DNA of 64,000 nucleotides from Pseudorhodoferax soli (GCF_003337555.1 NZ_QPJK01000012.1:124001-188000), one strand, 5' to 3'; positions 25,167 through 34,013 are shown, counted from the first letter of the stretch. Notes: generated by a model from the letters alone, not told the origin. Translations and numbers: made by a program.

Positions 25167-26840
25167 TCACATCTTCTCGGGCGCGCTCACGCCCAGTTGC
25201 GCCAGGCCGTTGCGCAGCACCTGGGCGGTGGCCGCGACCAGCGCCACGCGCGCGGTGCGCACGGCCGGCTCGTCGACCAGGATGCGCTCTGCGTCGTAGT
25301 AGCTGTGGTAGCTGGAGGCCAGCTCGCGCAGGTAGAAGCTCACGTCGTGCGGCGCGAACTCGGCGGCCGCGCTGGTCAGCATGTCGGGGTACCTGGCCAG
25401 CAGCTGCATCAGCGCATCGGCCTGCGGGCTCTGCAGCGCCGACAGGTCGGTGCCGGCCAGGCTGGCGCGGTCGCCGCCCCAGGCGGCCAGCACGGAGCAG
25501 ATGCGCGCATGGGCGTACTGCACGTAGTAGACCGGGTTGTCGTTGCTCTGGGCGATGGCCAGGTCGACGTCGAACACGTACTCGGTGTCGGGCTTGCGGG
25601 AGAGCAGGAAGAAGCGCACGGCGTCCTTGCTGGTCCACTCGATCAGGTCGCGCAGCGTCACGTAGCTGCCGGCCCGCTTGGAGATCTTGACCTCCTGGCC
25701 GCCGCGCATGACGCGCACCATGGTGTGCAGCACGTAGTCAGGGTAGCCCTCGGGAATGCCCACGCCCACCGCCTGCAGCCCGGCGCGCACGCGCGCGATG
25801 GTGCCGTGGTGGTCGGTGCCCTGGATGTTGACGACCTTGGTGAAACCGCGCTCCCACTTGGCGATGTGGTAGGCCACATCGGGCACGAAGTAGGTGTAGC
25901 CGCCTTCGGACTTGCGCATCACGCGGTCCTTGTCGTCGCCGTAGTCGGTCGACCTGAGCCACAGCGCGCCGTCCTTCTCGTAGGTCTTGCCCGAGGCCTG
26001 CATGCGGGCCACCGCGTCGTCGACGCGGCCCGAGGTGTACAGGCTGGACTCGAGGTAGAAGTTGTCGAAGCGCACCTGGAAGGCCTTCAGGTCCAGGTCC
26101 TGCTCGCGGCGCAGGTAGGCCACGGCGAATTCGCGCACCGAATCCAGGTCGTCCACATCGCCGCTGGCCGTGACTTCGCGGTCGTCCGCCTTGACGGTCT
26201 TCTTCGCCAGGAAGTCGGTGGCGATGTCGCCGATGTAGTCGCCGTTGTAGGCGGCTTCGGGCCAGCCGGCATCGCCCGGCTTGACGCCCTTGGCGCGCAA
26301 CTGCGTGGAGTTGGTCAGCGTGGCGATCTGCACGCCGGCGTCGTTGTAATAGAACTCGCGCCACACGTCCCAGCCCTGCGACTGGTAGAGGTTGCAGATC
26401 GCGTCGCCCAGGGCCGCCTGGCGGCCATGGCCCACGTGCAGCGGGCCGGTCGGGTTGGCCGAGACGAATTCGACCAGCACCTTGCGGCCGTTGGCCGGCT
26501 GCGTGCCGAACCGCTCGCCCTGGGCCAGCACCTCGCGCACCACCTGCTGCTTGGCCTCGGGCTTGAGCTTCAGGTTCAGGAAGCCGGGGCCGGCGATGTC
26601 GATGGCCGCGACCCATTGCGCCACGGCCGGCTGCGCCAGCAGTGCCGTGCGCAGCTGCTCACCGAGCTGGCGCGGGTTGAGCTTGAGCGGCTTGGCCAGC
26701 TGCATGGCCGCGGTGCAGGCCAGGTCGCCGCGGGCGGCGACCTTGGGGGTCTCGAAGGCGGCGCGCGCCCCGGCGCCGGGCGAAACCTCTTCCAGCGCGG
26801 CGCCCAGCGCGACCAGCAATTCTTGTTTGACGGAAAACAT
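25167..26840 (-). CDS. argS: arginyl-tRNA synthetase
   Basis: The product has 557 residues, normal for class I ArgRS. The N-terminal Add-1 domain (about 1-110) precedes the catalytic core with the HIGH-type motif GPLHVGHGR (132-140). The KMSKS-like site reads [10 protein letters not shown], and the C-terminal anticodon-binding helical domain ends PEKM. It charges tRNA-Arg in the cytoplasm. The ATG at 26840 was preferred over a start eight codons upstream because the conserved sequence begins MFSVKQELL. Confidence 0.97.
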   Translation of the reverse strand: MFSVKQELLVALGAALEEVSPGAGARAAFETPKVAARGDLACTAAMQLAKPLKLNPRQLGEQLRTALLAQPAVAQWVAAIDIAGPGFLNLKLKPEAKQQVVREVLAQGERFGTQPANGRKVLVEFVSANPTGPLHVGHGRQAALGDAICNLYQSQGWDVWREFYYNDAGVQIATLTNSTQLRAKGVKPGDAGWPEAAYNGDYIGDIATDFLAKKTVKADDREVTASGDVDDLDSVREFAVAYLRREQDLDLKAFQVRFDNFYLESSLYTSGRVDDAVARMQASGKTYEKDGALWLRSTDYGDDKDRVMRKSEGGYTYFVPDVAYHIAKWERGFTKVVNIQGTDHHGTIARVRAGLQAVGVGIPEGYPDYVLHTMVRVMRGGQEVKISKRAGSYVTLRDLIEWTSKDAVRFFLLSRKPDTEYVFDVDLAIAQSNDNPVYYVQYAHARICSVLAAWGGDRASLAGTDLSALQSPQADALMQLLARYPDMLTSAAAEFAPHDVSFYLRELASSYHSYYDAERILVDEPAVRTARVALVAATAQVLRNGLAQLGVSAPEKM

Positions 26841-26890
26841 CCGCGGGATTCTAGGTGGCGCCATCGCGCCGCCCGGTTACACGGCCGGGC

Positions 26891-27460
26891 TCAGGCTGCG
26901 CCCACCGGCAGCGCGGCGTAGACCATGGTGCCCGGCCGGTGGCCGGCCGGCTGCTGCCGCTGCCCGCGGGCCACCAGCCAGCGGCCATCCACCGCCAGCG
27001 CCTGGCTGTGCTGCAGCCAGGGCAGCGGGGCGGCGCCCTGCAGGCGCTCGGCCAGTAGGTCGTCGGGGCGGTCGGCCTGCTGGCGGGCGGCTTCGGCGGC
27101 GTCGAAGGTGTGCAGCTGCAGCCAGGCGCCCTCGGGGCCGGCGTGCGGCGCGGCCAGCGTGCAGACCCAGCGCGAGATGTCGCACAGGTGTGGACGCATG
27201 CGCGCGCTCCAGGGCGTGGGCTCGCGCAGCAGGCGCTGGTAGGCCTCTTCCTCGAGCACCCGGGCGTCCCGCAAGCCGTACAGCGTGAGGTAGCGCGGGC
27301 CCGGCTGTGGCCACAGGGCCGCGTAGCGCCGCGCCCATTGCATGCCGGGCACCGTGAGGCGCTCGGGCACATGCTCCTCGGCATGCCAGCGGTCGTATTC
27401 GGACGCGTGCGCGGGGTCCACGCCGTTCCACAGCGCGAGCAGCGCGGTGGCCTCAGGCAT
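26891..27460 (-). CDS. hypothetical protein with EthD/DUF4286-like dimeric alpha-beta fold
   Basis: The product has 189 residues and is not clearly recognisable. The segment WNGVDPAHASEYDRWHAEEH followed by VPERLTVPGMQWARRYAA resembles ferredoxin-like dimeric alpha-beta barrel proteins such as EthD/DUF4286; a similar pattern repeats weakly in the second half (PEGAWLQLHTFDAAEAA). The ATG at 27460 overlaps the end of the alcohol dehydrogenase gene by eight bases, so it is the third gene of the Bug-dehydrogenase operon and probably serves the same catabolic route. Function unknown. Confidence 0.7.
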   Translation of the reverse strand: MPEATALLALWNGVDPAHASEYDRWHAEEHVPERLTVPGMQWARRYAALWPQPGPRYLTLYGLRDARVLEEEAYQRLLREPTPWSARMRPHLCDISRWVCTLAAPHAGPEGAWLQLHTFDAAEAARQQADRPDDLLAERLQGAAPLPWLQHSQALAVDGRWLVARGQRQQPAGHRPGTMVYAALPVGAA

Positions 27461-28487
27461 CGCCGGGCTCCGGGCACAGCAGCACCTTGCTGGCCAGCTT
27501 GCCATGGGCGAGCGCAAAGCCCTCGTGCGCCCGGGCCAGCGGCAGCACATGGCTGACCATGGGGCGCAGCACCGCATCCATTTCGCCCATCAGCGCGAGC
27601 GCCAGCGGCCAATCGGATTCGGGCGGGCGGAACGAGCCGCGCAGTTGCTGCTGGTTGCGCACCAGCGGCGTGAGGTCCAGCGCCAGCGGCCGGGCGTGGA
27701 TGCCGGTGACCACCACCGTGCCGTTGCGGCGCAGCAGGGCCAGCGCCTCGGCGATGGTCTCGGGCACACCGGTGGCCTCGAAGACGAGGTCGAAGGGCGC
27801 ACCGCCGGTGTACGGCCGCGTGCCGTCGGCCAGCGATTGCGCCTTCACATCCACCAGCGCCTTGAAACCCATGGCGCGCAGCGCGTCGAAGCGGGCCGCG
27901 TCGTCGTGGCCGCTGACCACCACCTGGCTGGCACCGGCGCGCCGCGCCAGCGCCGCGATGCCCTGGCCGATGGTGCCCGGGCCCATGACCAGCACGCGCA
28001 GCCCCGCCACGTCGCCCGCGATGCGCAGCGCCTGCATGGAGATCGTCAGCGGCTCGGTCAGTGCGGCCATGTCGTCGCTCAAGCTGTCCGGCACGGGCAC
28101 GCAGTTGCGCTGCGGCACGCGCACCCAGGGCGCAAAAGCGCCGTCGCGCGTCATGCCGATGCCGCGGCGGCGCTCGCAGGCATCGTGCCGGCCGTCGGTG
28201 CAGGCGGCGCAGCGGCCGCAGGTGACCGAGGGCCGCACCACCACGCGGCGACCGGCCAACGGGCCGTTCTGCGCCACGCCCACGAACTCATGGCCGATGG
28301 TGACGGGGATGCTGGGCGCGATGAAGGCGTAGCTCGGCGTCCAGTCGTCCACATGCAGGTCGCTGCCGCAGATGCCGGTGGCGCGCACGCGCACCAGCAC
28401 CTCGTCGGATTCCGCATCTACGACGGGCACCGGCACGTCGACCAGTTCGAGTCCCGCCGCGGCGCGGGTTTTTTGAAAGGCTCGCAT
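27453..28487 (-). CDS. zinc-dependent medium-chain alcohol/polyol dehydrogenase
   Basis: The product has 344 residues of the MDR family. The catalytic zinc region is ATGICGSDLHV and the GHE motif VTIGHEFVG; the structural zinc loop CGRCAACTDGRHDAC has four cysteines. The nucleotide-binding motif reads VMGPGTIGQGIA. The pattern is closest to L-idonate 5-dehydrogenase/threonine dehydrogenase-like enzymes. It lies nine bases after the Bug-protein gene and overlaps the next gene, so it should oxidise an alcohol or sugar acid whose uptake or sensing involves that binding protein. Substrate not determinable. Confidence 0.88.
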   Translation of the reverse strand: MRAFQKTRAAAGLELVDVPVPVVDAESDEVLVRVRATGICGSDLHVDDWTPSYAFIAPSIPVTIGHEFVGVAQNGPLAGRRVVVRPSVTCGRCAACTDGRHDACERRRGIGMTRDGAFAPWVRVPQRNCVPVPDSLSDDMAALTEPLTISMQALRIAGDVAGLRVLVMGPGTIGQGIAALARRAGASQVVVSGHDDAARFDALRAMGFKALVDVKAQSLADGTRPYTGGAPFDLVFEATGVPETIAEALALLRRNGTVVVTGIHARPLALDLTPLVRNQQQLRGSFRPPESDWPLALALMGEMDAVLRPMVSHVLPLARAHEGFALAHGKLASKVLLCPEPGDA

Positions 28488-28496
28488 GTCAGGCTT

Positions 28497-29453
28497 TCAA
28501 TCGACGGTGATGCCGACCTTCTGGATGATCGCGCCCCACTTCCCGCCCTCGGCCGCGATGAAGCTCCTGAAGCTGTCGGCGGTGCCGCCGCCGATGACGA
28601 GGCCCTGCTTGGCGAAGGCCTCGCGCACGCCGGCGTCCTGCATCACGGCGTTGACGTCGGCGTTGATGCGGGTAACGAGTTCGGGCGGCGTGCCGGCCGC
28701 CGTGAACAGGCCGTTCCAGGCCAGCGCCTCGAAGCCGGGGTAGCCCTGCTCGGCCACGGTCGGCACATCGGCCATGCCCTCCATGCGCTTCAGGCTGGTG
28801 GCGGCCAGCAGGCGGATGCGGCCGCTCTGCATCAGCGGCAGCAGGGCCGGCGCCACCGTGAACAAGCCATGCGTCTCGCCCGAGGCCAGCGACAGGCCGG
28901 CCGGCGGCGAGCCCGCGAACGGAACGTGCGTGGCCTCGAAGCCGGCCGTGCTGCGGAACAGCTCCATCGTCAGGTGCGAGGAGCTGCCGGCGCCGACCGA
29001 GGCGTAGCTGACCTTGCCGTTCTGCTGTTTGGCCCAGGCCACGTATTCGGGCAGGGTCTTGGCGGGGTTGCCCGCCGGCACGGCCAGCACATTGGGCTGC
29101 GAGGACGTCAGCACGATGGGCAGCAGGTCGCGCGCCGGGTCGTAGCTCATCTTCTTGTACATGTACGGGCCGAATGCGATCGGCCCGTTGAAGCCGATGC
29201 CCAGCGTGTAGCCATCGGCTGGCGCCTTGGCGACCAGCGCCATGCCCAGCATGCCGCCCGCACCGGCCTTGTTGTCCACCACCACGGGCTGCTTCCAGCG
29301 CTCGCGCAGCTTGTCGCCGAGCGTGCGCGCGATGAAGTCCAGCGAACTGCCGGCCGGCGCCGGCACGACCAGCTTGACGGGCTTGGCGGGCCAGTCCTGC
29401 GCCGTGGCGGCCAGGGCCAGGCCGCCGAACACGGGGGCGAACAGTCTCTTCAT
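28497..29453 (-). CDS. Bug-family (TctC-like) periplasmic binding protein
   Basis: The product has 318 residues with a short signal peptide (about 1-20, MKRLFAPVFGGLALAATA) and the two-lobed Bug/TctC fold: [37 protein letters not shown] and YASVGAGSSSHL are typical ligand-binding segments. These proteins bind carboxylates for tripartite tricarboxylate transporters, but no TctA or TctB gene is nearby, as is usual for the expanded Bug families of Burkholderiales. It is the first gene of a three-gene operon and is divergent from a LysR gene with an operator between them. Confidence 0.88.
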   Translation of the reverse strand: MKRLFAPVFGGLALAATAQDWPAKPVKLVVPAPAGSSLDFIARTLGDKLRERWKQPVVVDNKAGAGGMLGMALVAKAPADGYTLGIGFNGPIAFGPYMYKKMSYDPARDLLPIVLTSSQPNVLAVPAGNPAKTLPEYVAWAKQQNGKVSYASVGAGSSSHLTMELFRSTAGFEATHVPFAGSPPAGLSLASGETHGLFTVAPALLPLMQSGRIRLLAATSLKRMEGMADVPTVAEQGYPGFEALAWNGLFTAAGTPPELVTRINADVNAVMQDAGVREAFAKQGLVIGGGTADSFRSFIAAEGGKWGAIIQKVGITVD

Positions 29454-29527
29454 GGGCTTGTCTCCGAAGCAGGGGGTTGCGGGCCGGATTCTCGGCAGGC
29501 CTGTGCAATATTCCAAACACCGTTCGG

Positions 29528-29555
29528 GTATGGTTCCCATACTCACAAGGTATGG
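29528..29555. promoter_or_regulatory. probable LysR operator between Bug operon and its regulator
   Basis: GTATGG-TTC-CCATAC (29528-29542) is a perfect dyad with the T-N11-A pattern of LysR boxes (T at 29529, A at 29541). A third half-site GTATGG follows at 29550-29555, so CATAC and GTATG form a second overlapping dyad. The position in the 110-base divergent gap supports autoregulation and control of the operon. Confidence 0.65.
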
Positions 29556-29563
29556 GTGAAACC

Positions 29564-30478
29564 ATGGAACTGCGGCACCTGCGCTACTTCATCGCCGTGG
29601 CCGAGACCGGCAGCCTGAGCCGGGCGGCCGAGAAGCTGTTCATCGCGCAGCCGCCGCTGTCGGTGCAGATCCGCCAACTCGAGAACGAGATGGGAACGCC
29701 GCTGTTCGCGCGCCACCCCAAGGGCGTGCGGCTGACGGCCGCGGGCGAGGCACTGGTGCCCGAAGCCCGCGCGCTGCTCGACCGCGCCGGCCACCTCAAG
29801 GAGCGGCTGCAGGGCGACGGCAGCAGCGGCGTGCTGGCGCTGGGCTACGTGCCCTCTGCCAGCAGCACCGTGCTGCCCGGGCTGGTGCGCCAGCTGCGCG
29901 CGGCCCACCCGACGCTGCGCATCGAGCTGCGCGAGATGATCAGCAGCGAACAGGCCGAGGCCCTGGTCGCCGGCCACCTGGACGCCGGCATCGCGCGCAG
30001 CCCGGCGCGGCATCCCCGGGTGGTCGCGCCGGCGCAGATGGACGATCCGTTCTGCCTGGCCTCACCGGCCACCGCGCTGCCTGCGCCGCCTGGGCCGCGC
30101 GATGCGATCGACCTGCGCCTGCTGTCCGAGCAGGACTTCGTCGCCTTCACACGGCACCGCGGCCCGGCGTATTTCGACCAGTCCATCCATCTGTGCGCGC
30201 GGGCCGGCTTCAGCCCGCGCATCCGCTACGAAGCCAGCACCGTGCACGGCGTGCTCGATCTCGTCGCCGCCGGCCTGGGCCATGCGTTGGTGCCGCAATC
30301 GGCCCTGCTGCTGGGGCGCACCGGCATCGCGCTGCGGCGCATCCGCAGCCCGGCACAGGACCAGGTGCTGGCGCTGCTGCGGCGCAAGGGCGATGCCCGC
30401 GCCGTGCTGCAGTGGCTGGACCAGGCAGTGCAGGCGATCTTTGCGCAGATGGCGCAACGCATCGTCACAGAACTCTGA
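29564..30478 (+). CDS. LysR-family regulator of the divergent Bug-dehydrogenase operon
   Basis: The product has 304 residues. The N-terminal winged helix-turn-helix (MELRHLRYFIAVAETGSLSR, then AAEKLFIAQPPLSVQIRQLE) is followed by a type 2 periplasmic-binding effector domain from about residue 90. The ATG at 29564 is chosen because the conserved sequence starts there; an ATG four codons earlier is also possible. It is divergent from the Bug operon, and the repeated GTATGG half-sites upstream of its start are the probable binding site. The effector may be the compound handled by the operon, which is inference. Confidence 0.9.
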   Translation: MELRHLRYFIAVAETGSLSRAAEKLFIAQPPLSVQIRQLENEMGTPLFARHPKGVRLTAAGEALVPEARALLDRAGHLKERLQGDGSSGVLALGYVPSASSTVLPGLVRQLRAAHPTLRIELREMISSEQAEALVAGHLDAGIARSPARHPRVVAPAQMDDPFCLASPATALPAPPGPRDAIDLRLLSEQDFVAFTRHRGPAYFDQSIHLCARAGFSPRIRYEASTVHGVLDLVAAGLGHALVPQSALLLGRTGIALRRIRSPAQDQVLALLRRKGDARAVLQWLDQAVQAIFAQMAQRIVTEL

Positions 30479-30574
30479 GAGAAACGGGTCATCCGCGGGC
30501 GGCCTGCGGCGTTAGAGTGGGGCCGGCAGCCGTTGCCGGACCCGCCTCTCTTCAACGCATTCGAAGGACATTCC

Positions 30575-30997
30575 ATGTTGAAAACCGCCTCCCTGATCCT
30601 GGCCGCGGCGTTCGCCCTGTCGCTGGGCAGCGCCCATGCCGCCGATGACGCCAAGCCCGGCTCCAAGCTGGGGGCGTGCAGCAAGGAGGCTGCCGCCAAG
30701 GGGCTCAAGGGCGATGAGCGCAACAAGTACCTGTCGGACTGCAACAAGGGTATGGCGGCCGCGCCGGCCGCCGAAGCCAAGAGCGGCTCCAAGCTGGGCG
30801 CTTGCAGCAAGGAAGCAGCCGCCAAGGGGCTCAAGGGCGACGAACGCAACAAGTACCTGTCCGATTGCAACAAGGGTGTGGCGGCCGTGGCCGACAAGCC
30901 GGGTTCCAAGCTCGGTGCCTGCAGCAAGGAAGCCGCGGCCAAGGGCCTCAAGGGCGATGAACGCAACAAGTACCTGTCGGACTGCAACAAGGCCTGA
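30575..30997 (+). CDS. secreted protein with three PsiF repeats
   Basis: The product has 140 residues: a signal peptide (about 1-23, ending AHAAD) and three nearly identical copies of a PsiF repeat, each starting GSKLGACSKEAAAKGLKGDE and ending DCNK, at residues 29-58, 71-100 and 110-139. Each copy has two cysteines. PsiF of E. coli is phosphate-starvation induced, but the function of the repeat is not known. Typical members have one or two copies. GAAGGA lies eight bases before the ATG. Codon use resembles the neighbours. Confidence 0.88.
   Translation: MLKTASLILAAAFALSLGSAHAADDAKPGSKLGACSKEAAAKGLKGDERNKYLSDCNKGMAAAPAAEAKSGSKLGACSKEAAAKGLKGDERNKYLSDCNKGVAAVADKPGSKLGACSKEAAAKGLKGDERNKYLSDCNKA
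30662..30991 (+). repeat. three tandem 87-base coding repeats
   Basis: Units at 30662-30748, 30788-30874 and 30905-30991 code for the same 29 residues and differ only at synonymous third positions, with spacers of 39 and 30 bases. Low divergence points to recent duplication or gene conversion. Confidence 0.85.
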
Positions 30998-31016
30998 TCC
31001 CCTCCGCCTTGCCACG

Positions 31017-31036
31017 ACGGCCCCTCACGGGGCCGT
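31017..31036. terminator. hairpin between convergent genes
   Basis: ACGGCCCC-TCAC-GGGGCCGT forms a perfect eight-base stem between the PsiF-repeat gene and the convergent DUF2214-like gene. No long T run follows on either strand, so termination strength is uncertain. Confidence 0.5.
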
Positions 31037-31044
31037 TGTCACGT

Positions 31045-31497
31045 TCACTTGCCGAATCCGCGCGCGAAGAACACCGCCAGCAGCGCCACCAGCGGGATCA
31101 GGTGCGCCTGCACCATCACCGTCTTGCGCGTGCGCCGCACCTCCTCGTCGGCCGGCAAGGCACCCGTGGCGCGCAGTTGCCGGCGCCAGCGCAGGTAGGT
31201 CAGCGTGGGCTTGATCGACATCAGCCCGATCACCACGAACAGCGTGACCTTGCCGTGCAGCAGCGGATTGGACCAGTACCAGCCCATGCCCTTGACGCCC
31301 CAGACCGTGCGCGCCAGGCCCGTCAGCAACACGGCCACCGAGGCGATGCCGTACACCATGTCCACGCGCGCGAGCCGCTCGACCACGCGGGCGTTCATCC
31401 ATTCCACGCGGCACAGCGCGGCCTCGCTGGCCAGAAACACCACCATCGTGAAGATGGCGACCCAGTGCACATAGGCGAGAACGGTTTCGAGAATCAT
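31045..31497 (-). CDS. DUF2214-family small membrane protein
   Basis: The product has 150 residues with four hydrophobic helices (about 5-25, 48-65, 80-98 and 128-147), starting MILETVLAYVHWVAIFTMVV. The pattern with an early histidine in the first helix and E-A-A-L-C resembles DUF2214 membrane proteins of unknown function. The ATG at 31497 is the start of the conserved region; the frame stays open upstream without further similarity to the family. It converges with the PsiF-repeat gene. Confidence 0.8.
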   Translation of the reverse strand: MILETVLAYVHWVAIFTMVVFLASEAALCRVEWMNARVVERLARVDMVYGIASVAVLLTGLARTVWGVKGMGWYWSNPLLHGKVTLFVVIGLMSIKPTLTYLRWRRQLRATGALPADEEVRRTRKTVMVQAHLIPLVALLAVFFARGFGK

Positions 31498-31680
31498 CGA
31501 CACGACCCGATTTGTTGTACGACGGCGACGACATTTTGCCGCCGCGCGGCAGGCCATGCGCCGGAAGGTGCCGCGTCCGAAGAACACGGGCTGTTCCTTG
31601 CCAGCACGACGGGTGAAGACGATGCGCCCGCGCGCCACGCGCAGCACCTGCTGGGCCGGCACGGTGGCCGGTCCTGTCAC
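31498..31680 (-). other. gap with possible DUF2917-like remnant
   Basis: The minus-strand frame continuous with the DUF2214 gene is open here and starts with a GTG that overlaps the stop of the upstream LysR gene as GTGA. It codes for a stretch (VLRVARGRIVFTRR...) that loosely resembles the core of DUF2917 proteins, which often sit beside LysR genes in this family of bacteria, but it then turns into basic, low-information sequence. It may be a decayed small gene; similarity is weak. Confidence 0.2.
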
Positions 31681-32597
31681 AAACCCCAGAAGCCCGGCCG
31701 CGCGTACTGCGCCTTCAAAAAGTCCAGCCACAGCCGCACCCGCAGCGGCAGATGCTTGCGCTGCGGGAACACGGCGTAGATGCCATTGGGCGGCGCGGCG
31801 AACTCGTCGAGCACCGGCACCAGCAGGCCAGCGGCGATCTCGGCCTCCACCTCCCAGGTGCTGCGCCAGGCGATGCCGTAGCCGGCCAGGCACCAGTCGT
31901 GCAGCACCTGGCCGTCCGAGCAATCAAGCGGCCCGCCGGGCTTGAGGTGCACGACCTCGTGCGCGCCGCTGGCGCCCGGCATCGCGAAGGCCCAGCCGCG
32001 TGTCTGCGAGGCGTCGCTGGACAGCGTCAGGCAGGCGAAGCGTGGCAGGTCCGAGGGGTGGCGCGGCGTGCCGTGACGGCGCAGGAACTCCTTGGTGGCC
32101 ACGCAGCGGCGCCGGTTGTCGGCCAGCCGCAGGCTGACCAGCGAGGAGTCGGGCAGGTCGCCCACGCGCACGGCGCAGTCGAAGCTCTCGCCGGTCAGGT
32201 CGACCAGGCGGTCGCTCAGGTTCAGCGAGATCGTCACCTCGGGGTGCAGTTCGTGGAAGCGCGGCACCAGCGGCGCCACATGCCGGCGGCCGAAGCCGGC
32301 CGGCGCCGTCACGCGCAGGTGGCCGCTGGCCTTGACACCGCCGGCCCCCACGCTGGCCTCGGCATTGGCCAGTTCGACCAGCAGGCGCTGGCAGTCTTCC
32401 AGGAAGGCCGTGCCCTCGTAGGTCAGCGTGATGCGCCGCGTGGTGCGCATCAACAGGCGCACGCCCAGCCGCTCTTCCAGCGCATCGAGGCGGCGGCCCA
32501 TGACGGCCGGCGCCACACCTTCGGCCCTGGCCGCGGCCGTGAGGCTGCCGCGCGTGGCCACGGACACGAACGACTCCAGCTGTTTCAGTCTGTCCAT
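31677..32597 (-). CDS. LysR-family transcriptional regulator
   Basis: The product has 306 residues: an N-terminal helix-turn-helix (MDRLKQLESFVSVATRGSLT, then AAARAEGVAPAVMGRRLDALE) and a C-terminal effector-binding domain. It belongs to the subgroup with the V-x-x-R-G-S-L-T-A-A-A pattern. It is divergent from the stressosome operon, with 136 bases between the starts, so it could control that operon, its own gene, or a distant target; no operator could be identified with confidence. Confidence 0.88.
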   Translation of the reverse strand: MDRLKQLESFVSVATRGSLTAAARAEGVAPAVMGRRLDALEERLGVRLLMRTTRRITLTYEGTAFLEDCQRLLVELANAEASVGAGGVKASGHLRVTAPAGFGRRHVAPLVPRFHELHPEVTISLNLSDRLVDLTGESFDCAVRVGDLPDSSLVSLRLADNRRRCVATKEFLRRHGTPRHPSDLPRFACLTLSSDASQTRGWAFAMPGASGAHEVVHLKPGGPLDCSDGQVLHDWCLAGYGIAWRSTWEVEAEIAAGLLVPVLDEFAAPPNGIYAVFPQRKHLPLRVRLWLDFLKAQYARPGFWGL

Positions 32598-32733
32598 CGC
32601 GCGATTATCGAAGGCGCCCCGCGCGTCCAAATCCGTGCGCCAGACGCATCATTTGCACTGCAAAACGCACATATTTCCTCCAGTAATTATGTGTTAATCT
32701 GCAACAACGATCGATTTCCTGCGGAGGTTGCCG

Positions 32734-33636
32734 GTGCAGACAGACATTCGCGACATGACGGTGGACGGGCTGCTGCAGATGCACGATCTGGCGCCGGAAG
32801 ACCTCGCTGCGGTGCGCAAGCTGGGCGCCCACATCGTGCCCCGGCTCAACGAATACGGCGAGATGTTCTACCGCTGGATCGCCGACCTGCCCGAGTACCA
32901 GATCGTCTTCACCAGCCCGGAGATCACCGCCCACGCACGCGCCGAGCAACTGCAGTACTGGCGCCGCACCTTCGCCGCCGAGGTGGACGACCGCTACGTG
33001 GCCGAGCGCCGCCACGTGGGCGCCACGCATGCGCGCATCGGCCTGTCGCTGCCGAGCTATTTCGCGGCCATGAACTACTCGTTCGTGCTGCTCACCAAGA
33101 CGCTGTACGAGGGCCAGCTCAGCAACGAGGACTACCTGGTGGCGCTGCAGGCGTTCACCAAGCTGATGCACTTCGACATCACGATCGTGGCGGACACCTA
33201 CTCGCGCCTGATCAACGAGCGCATCGCCAAGCAGAGCCAGGCGCTGCTGGAAATGTCCACGCCGGTCACGCAGATCTGGGAAGACATCCTGATGCTGCCG
33301 GTGGTGGGCATCATCGATTCGCGCCGCGCGCAGGACCTGATGCTGACCGTGCTCAAGCGCATCAGCCAGACCCGCGCCAAGGTCTTCATCATGGACATCT
33401 CGGGCGTGGCGGTGGTCGATTCGGGCGTGGCCAACCACCTGATCAAGATCACCAAGTCCACCGGCCTCATGGGCTGCACCTCGCTGGTCTCGGGGATCTC
33501 GCCCGAGATCGCCCAGACCATGGTGAACCTGGGCTTCGACGTGAGCGAGATCTCCACCTCGGCCACGCTGCACGATGCGCTGGAGCGCGCGTTCCGCGTC
33601 ATCGGCCGCACCGTCACCGAGCTTTCGCGCAACTGA
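32734..33636 (+). CDS. rsbR: RsbR-type stressosome sensor: globin domain plus STAS domain
   Basis: The product has 300 residues. Residues about 10-165 are a globin-coupled-sensor domain; His99 in GATHARIGLSLP is the expected proximal haem ligand, so it may sense O2, NO or CO. The C-terminal STAS domain (about 180-300) keeps phosphorylatable residues where Bacillus RsbR has Thr171 and Thr205: Ser230 in VAVVDSGVANH and Thr262 in SPEIAQTMVNLG. RsbR and RsbS build the stressosome shell that holds RsbT. The GTG at 32734 has GGAGG six bases upstream, which decides the start over a later ATG at 32755. Ten bases separate it from rsbS. Confidence 0.9.
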   Translation: MQTDIRDMTVDGLLQMHDLAPEDLAAVRKLGAHIVPRLNEYGEMFYRWIADLPEYQIVFTSPEITAHARAEQLQYWRRTFAAEVDDRYVAERRHVGATHARIGLSLPSYFAAMNYSFVLLTKTLYEGQLSNEDYLVALQAFTKLMHFDITIVADTYSRLINERIAKQSQALLEMSTPVTQIWEDILMLPVVGIIDSRRAQDLMLTVLKRISQTRAKVFIMDISGVAVVDSGVANHLIKITKSTGLMGCTSLVSGISPEIAQTMVNLGFDVSEISTSATLHDALERAFRVIGRTVTELSRN

Positions 33637-33646
33637 GCGCCAGGCC

Positions 33647-34012
33647 ATGGATCCGGTCGAGGAGACGCGCGTCCCGGTCTCGATGATCGGCAAGGTCGTG
33701 TTCGCCTCGCTGCAGATCGACCCGCACCCGCAACTGCTGGACTGGCTGCGCGAAGACCTGGCGCGCCGCGTGGTGCAGAGCCGGGCAACGCGCGTGCTGC
33801 TGGACCTGTCGGGCCTGGTCACGCTGGACGAGCACGAGTACGCGCACATCGTGACCACCGCCAGCATGCTCAAGCTGCTGGGCGCCGGCACCGTGCTGGT
33901 GGGCATGCGCCCCGGCACCGTGGCCGCGCTGGCCGCGCTGGACGCCGACCTCTCCGCCGTGCCCGGCGCCTGCGACGTGGCCCAGGGCCTGGCCCTGCCG
34001 ACCGGGGACTGA
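33647..34012 (+). CDS. rsbS: RsbS-like STAS stressosome scaffold, phospho-serine position replaced by Glu
   Basis: The product has 121 residues, a single STAS domain. It aligns well with RsbS (LLDLSGLVTLDEHEYAHI; AGTVLVGMRPGTVAAL). In Bacillus RsbS the residue after this Asp is Ser59, phosphorylated by RsbT to release it; here the position is Glu62 (codon 33830-33832), a phosphomimetic residue. If the alignment holds, this shell subunit cannot be switched by RsbT in the usual way, and switching would depend on RsbR. It sits between rsbR and rsbT, as in known operons, with only one base between its stop and the next start. Confidence 0.87.
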   Translation: MDPVEETRVPVSMIGKVVFASLQIDPHPQLLDWLREDLARRVVQSRATRVLLDLSGLVTLDEHEYAHIVTTASMLKLLGAGTVLVGMRPGTVAALAALDADLSAVPGACDVAQGLALPTGD

Positions 34013-34013
34013 G

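Noticed and set aside
29564-32597. One of the two LysR genes as phcA
   Set aside because: Their N-terminal sequences do not resemble what I know of PhcA, and each pairs with another neighbour; PhcA is probably elsewhere.
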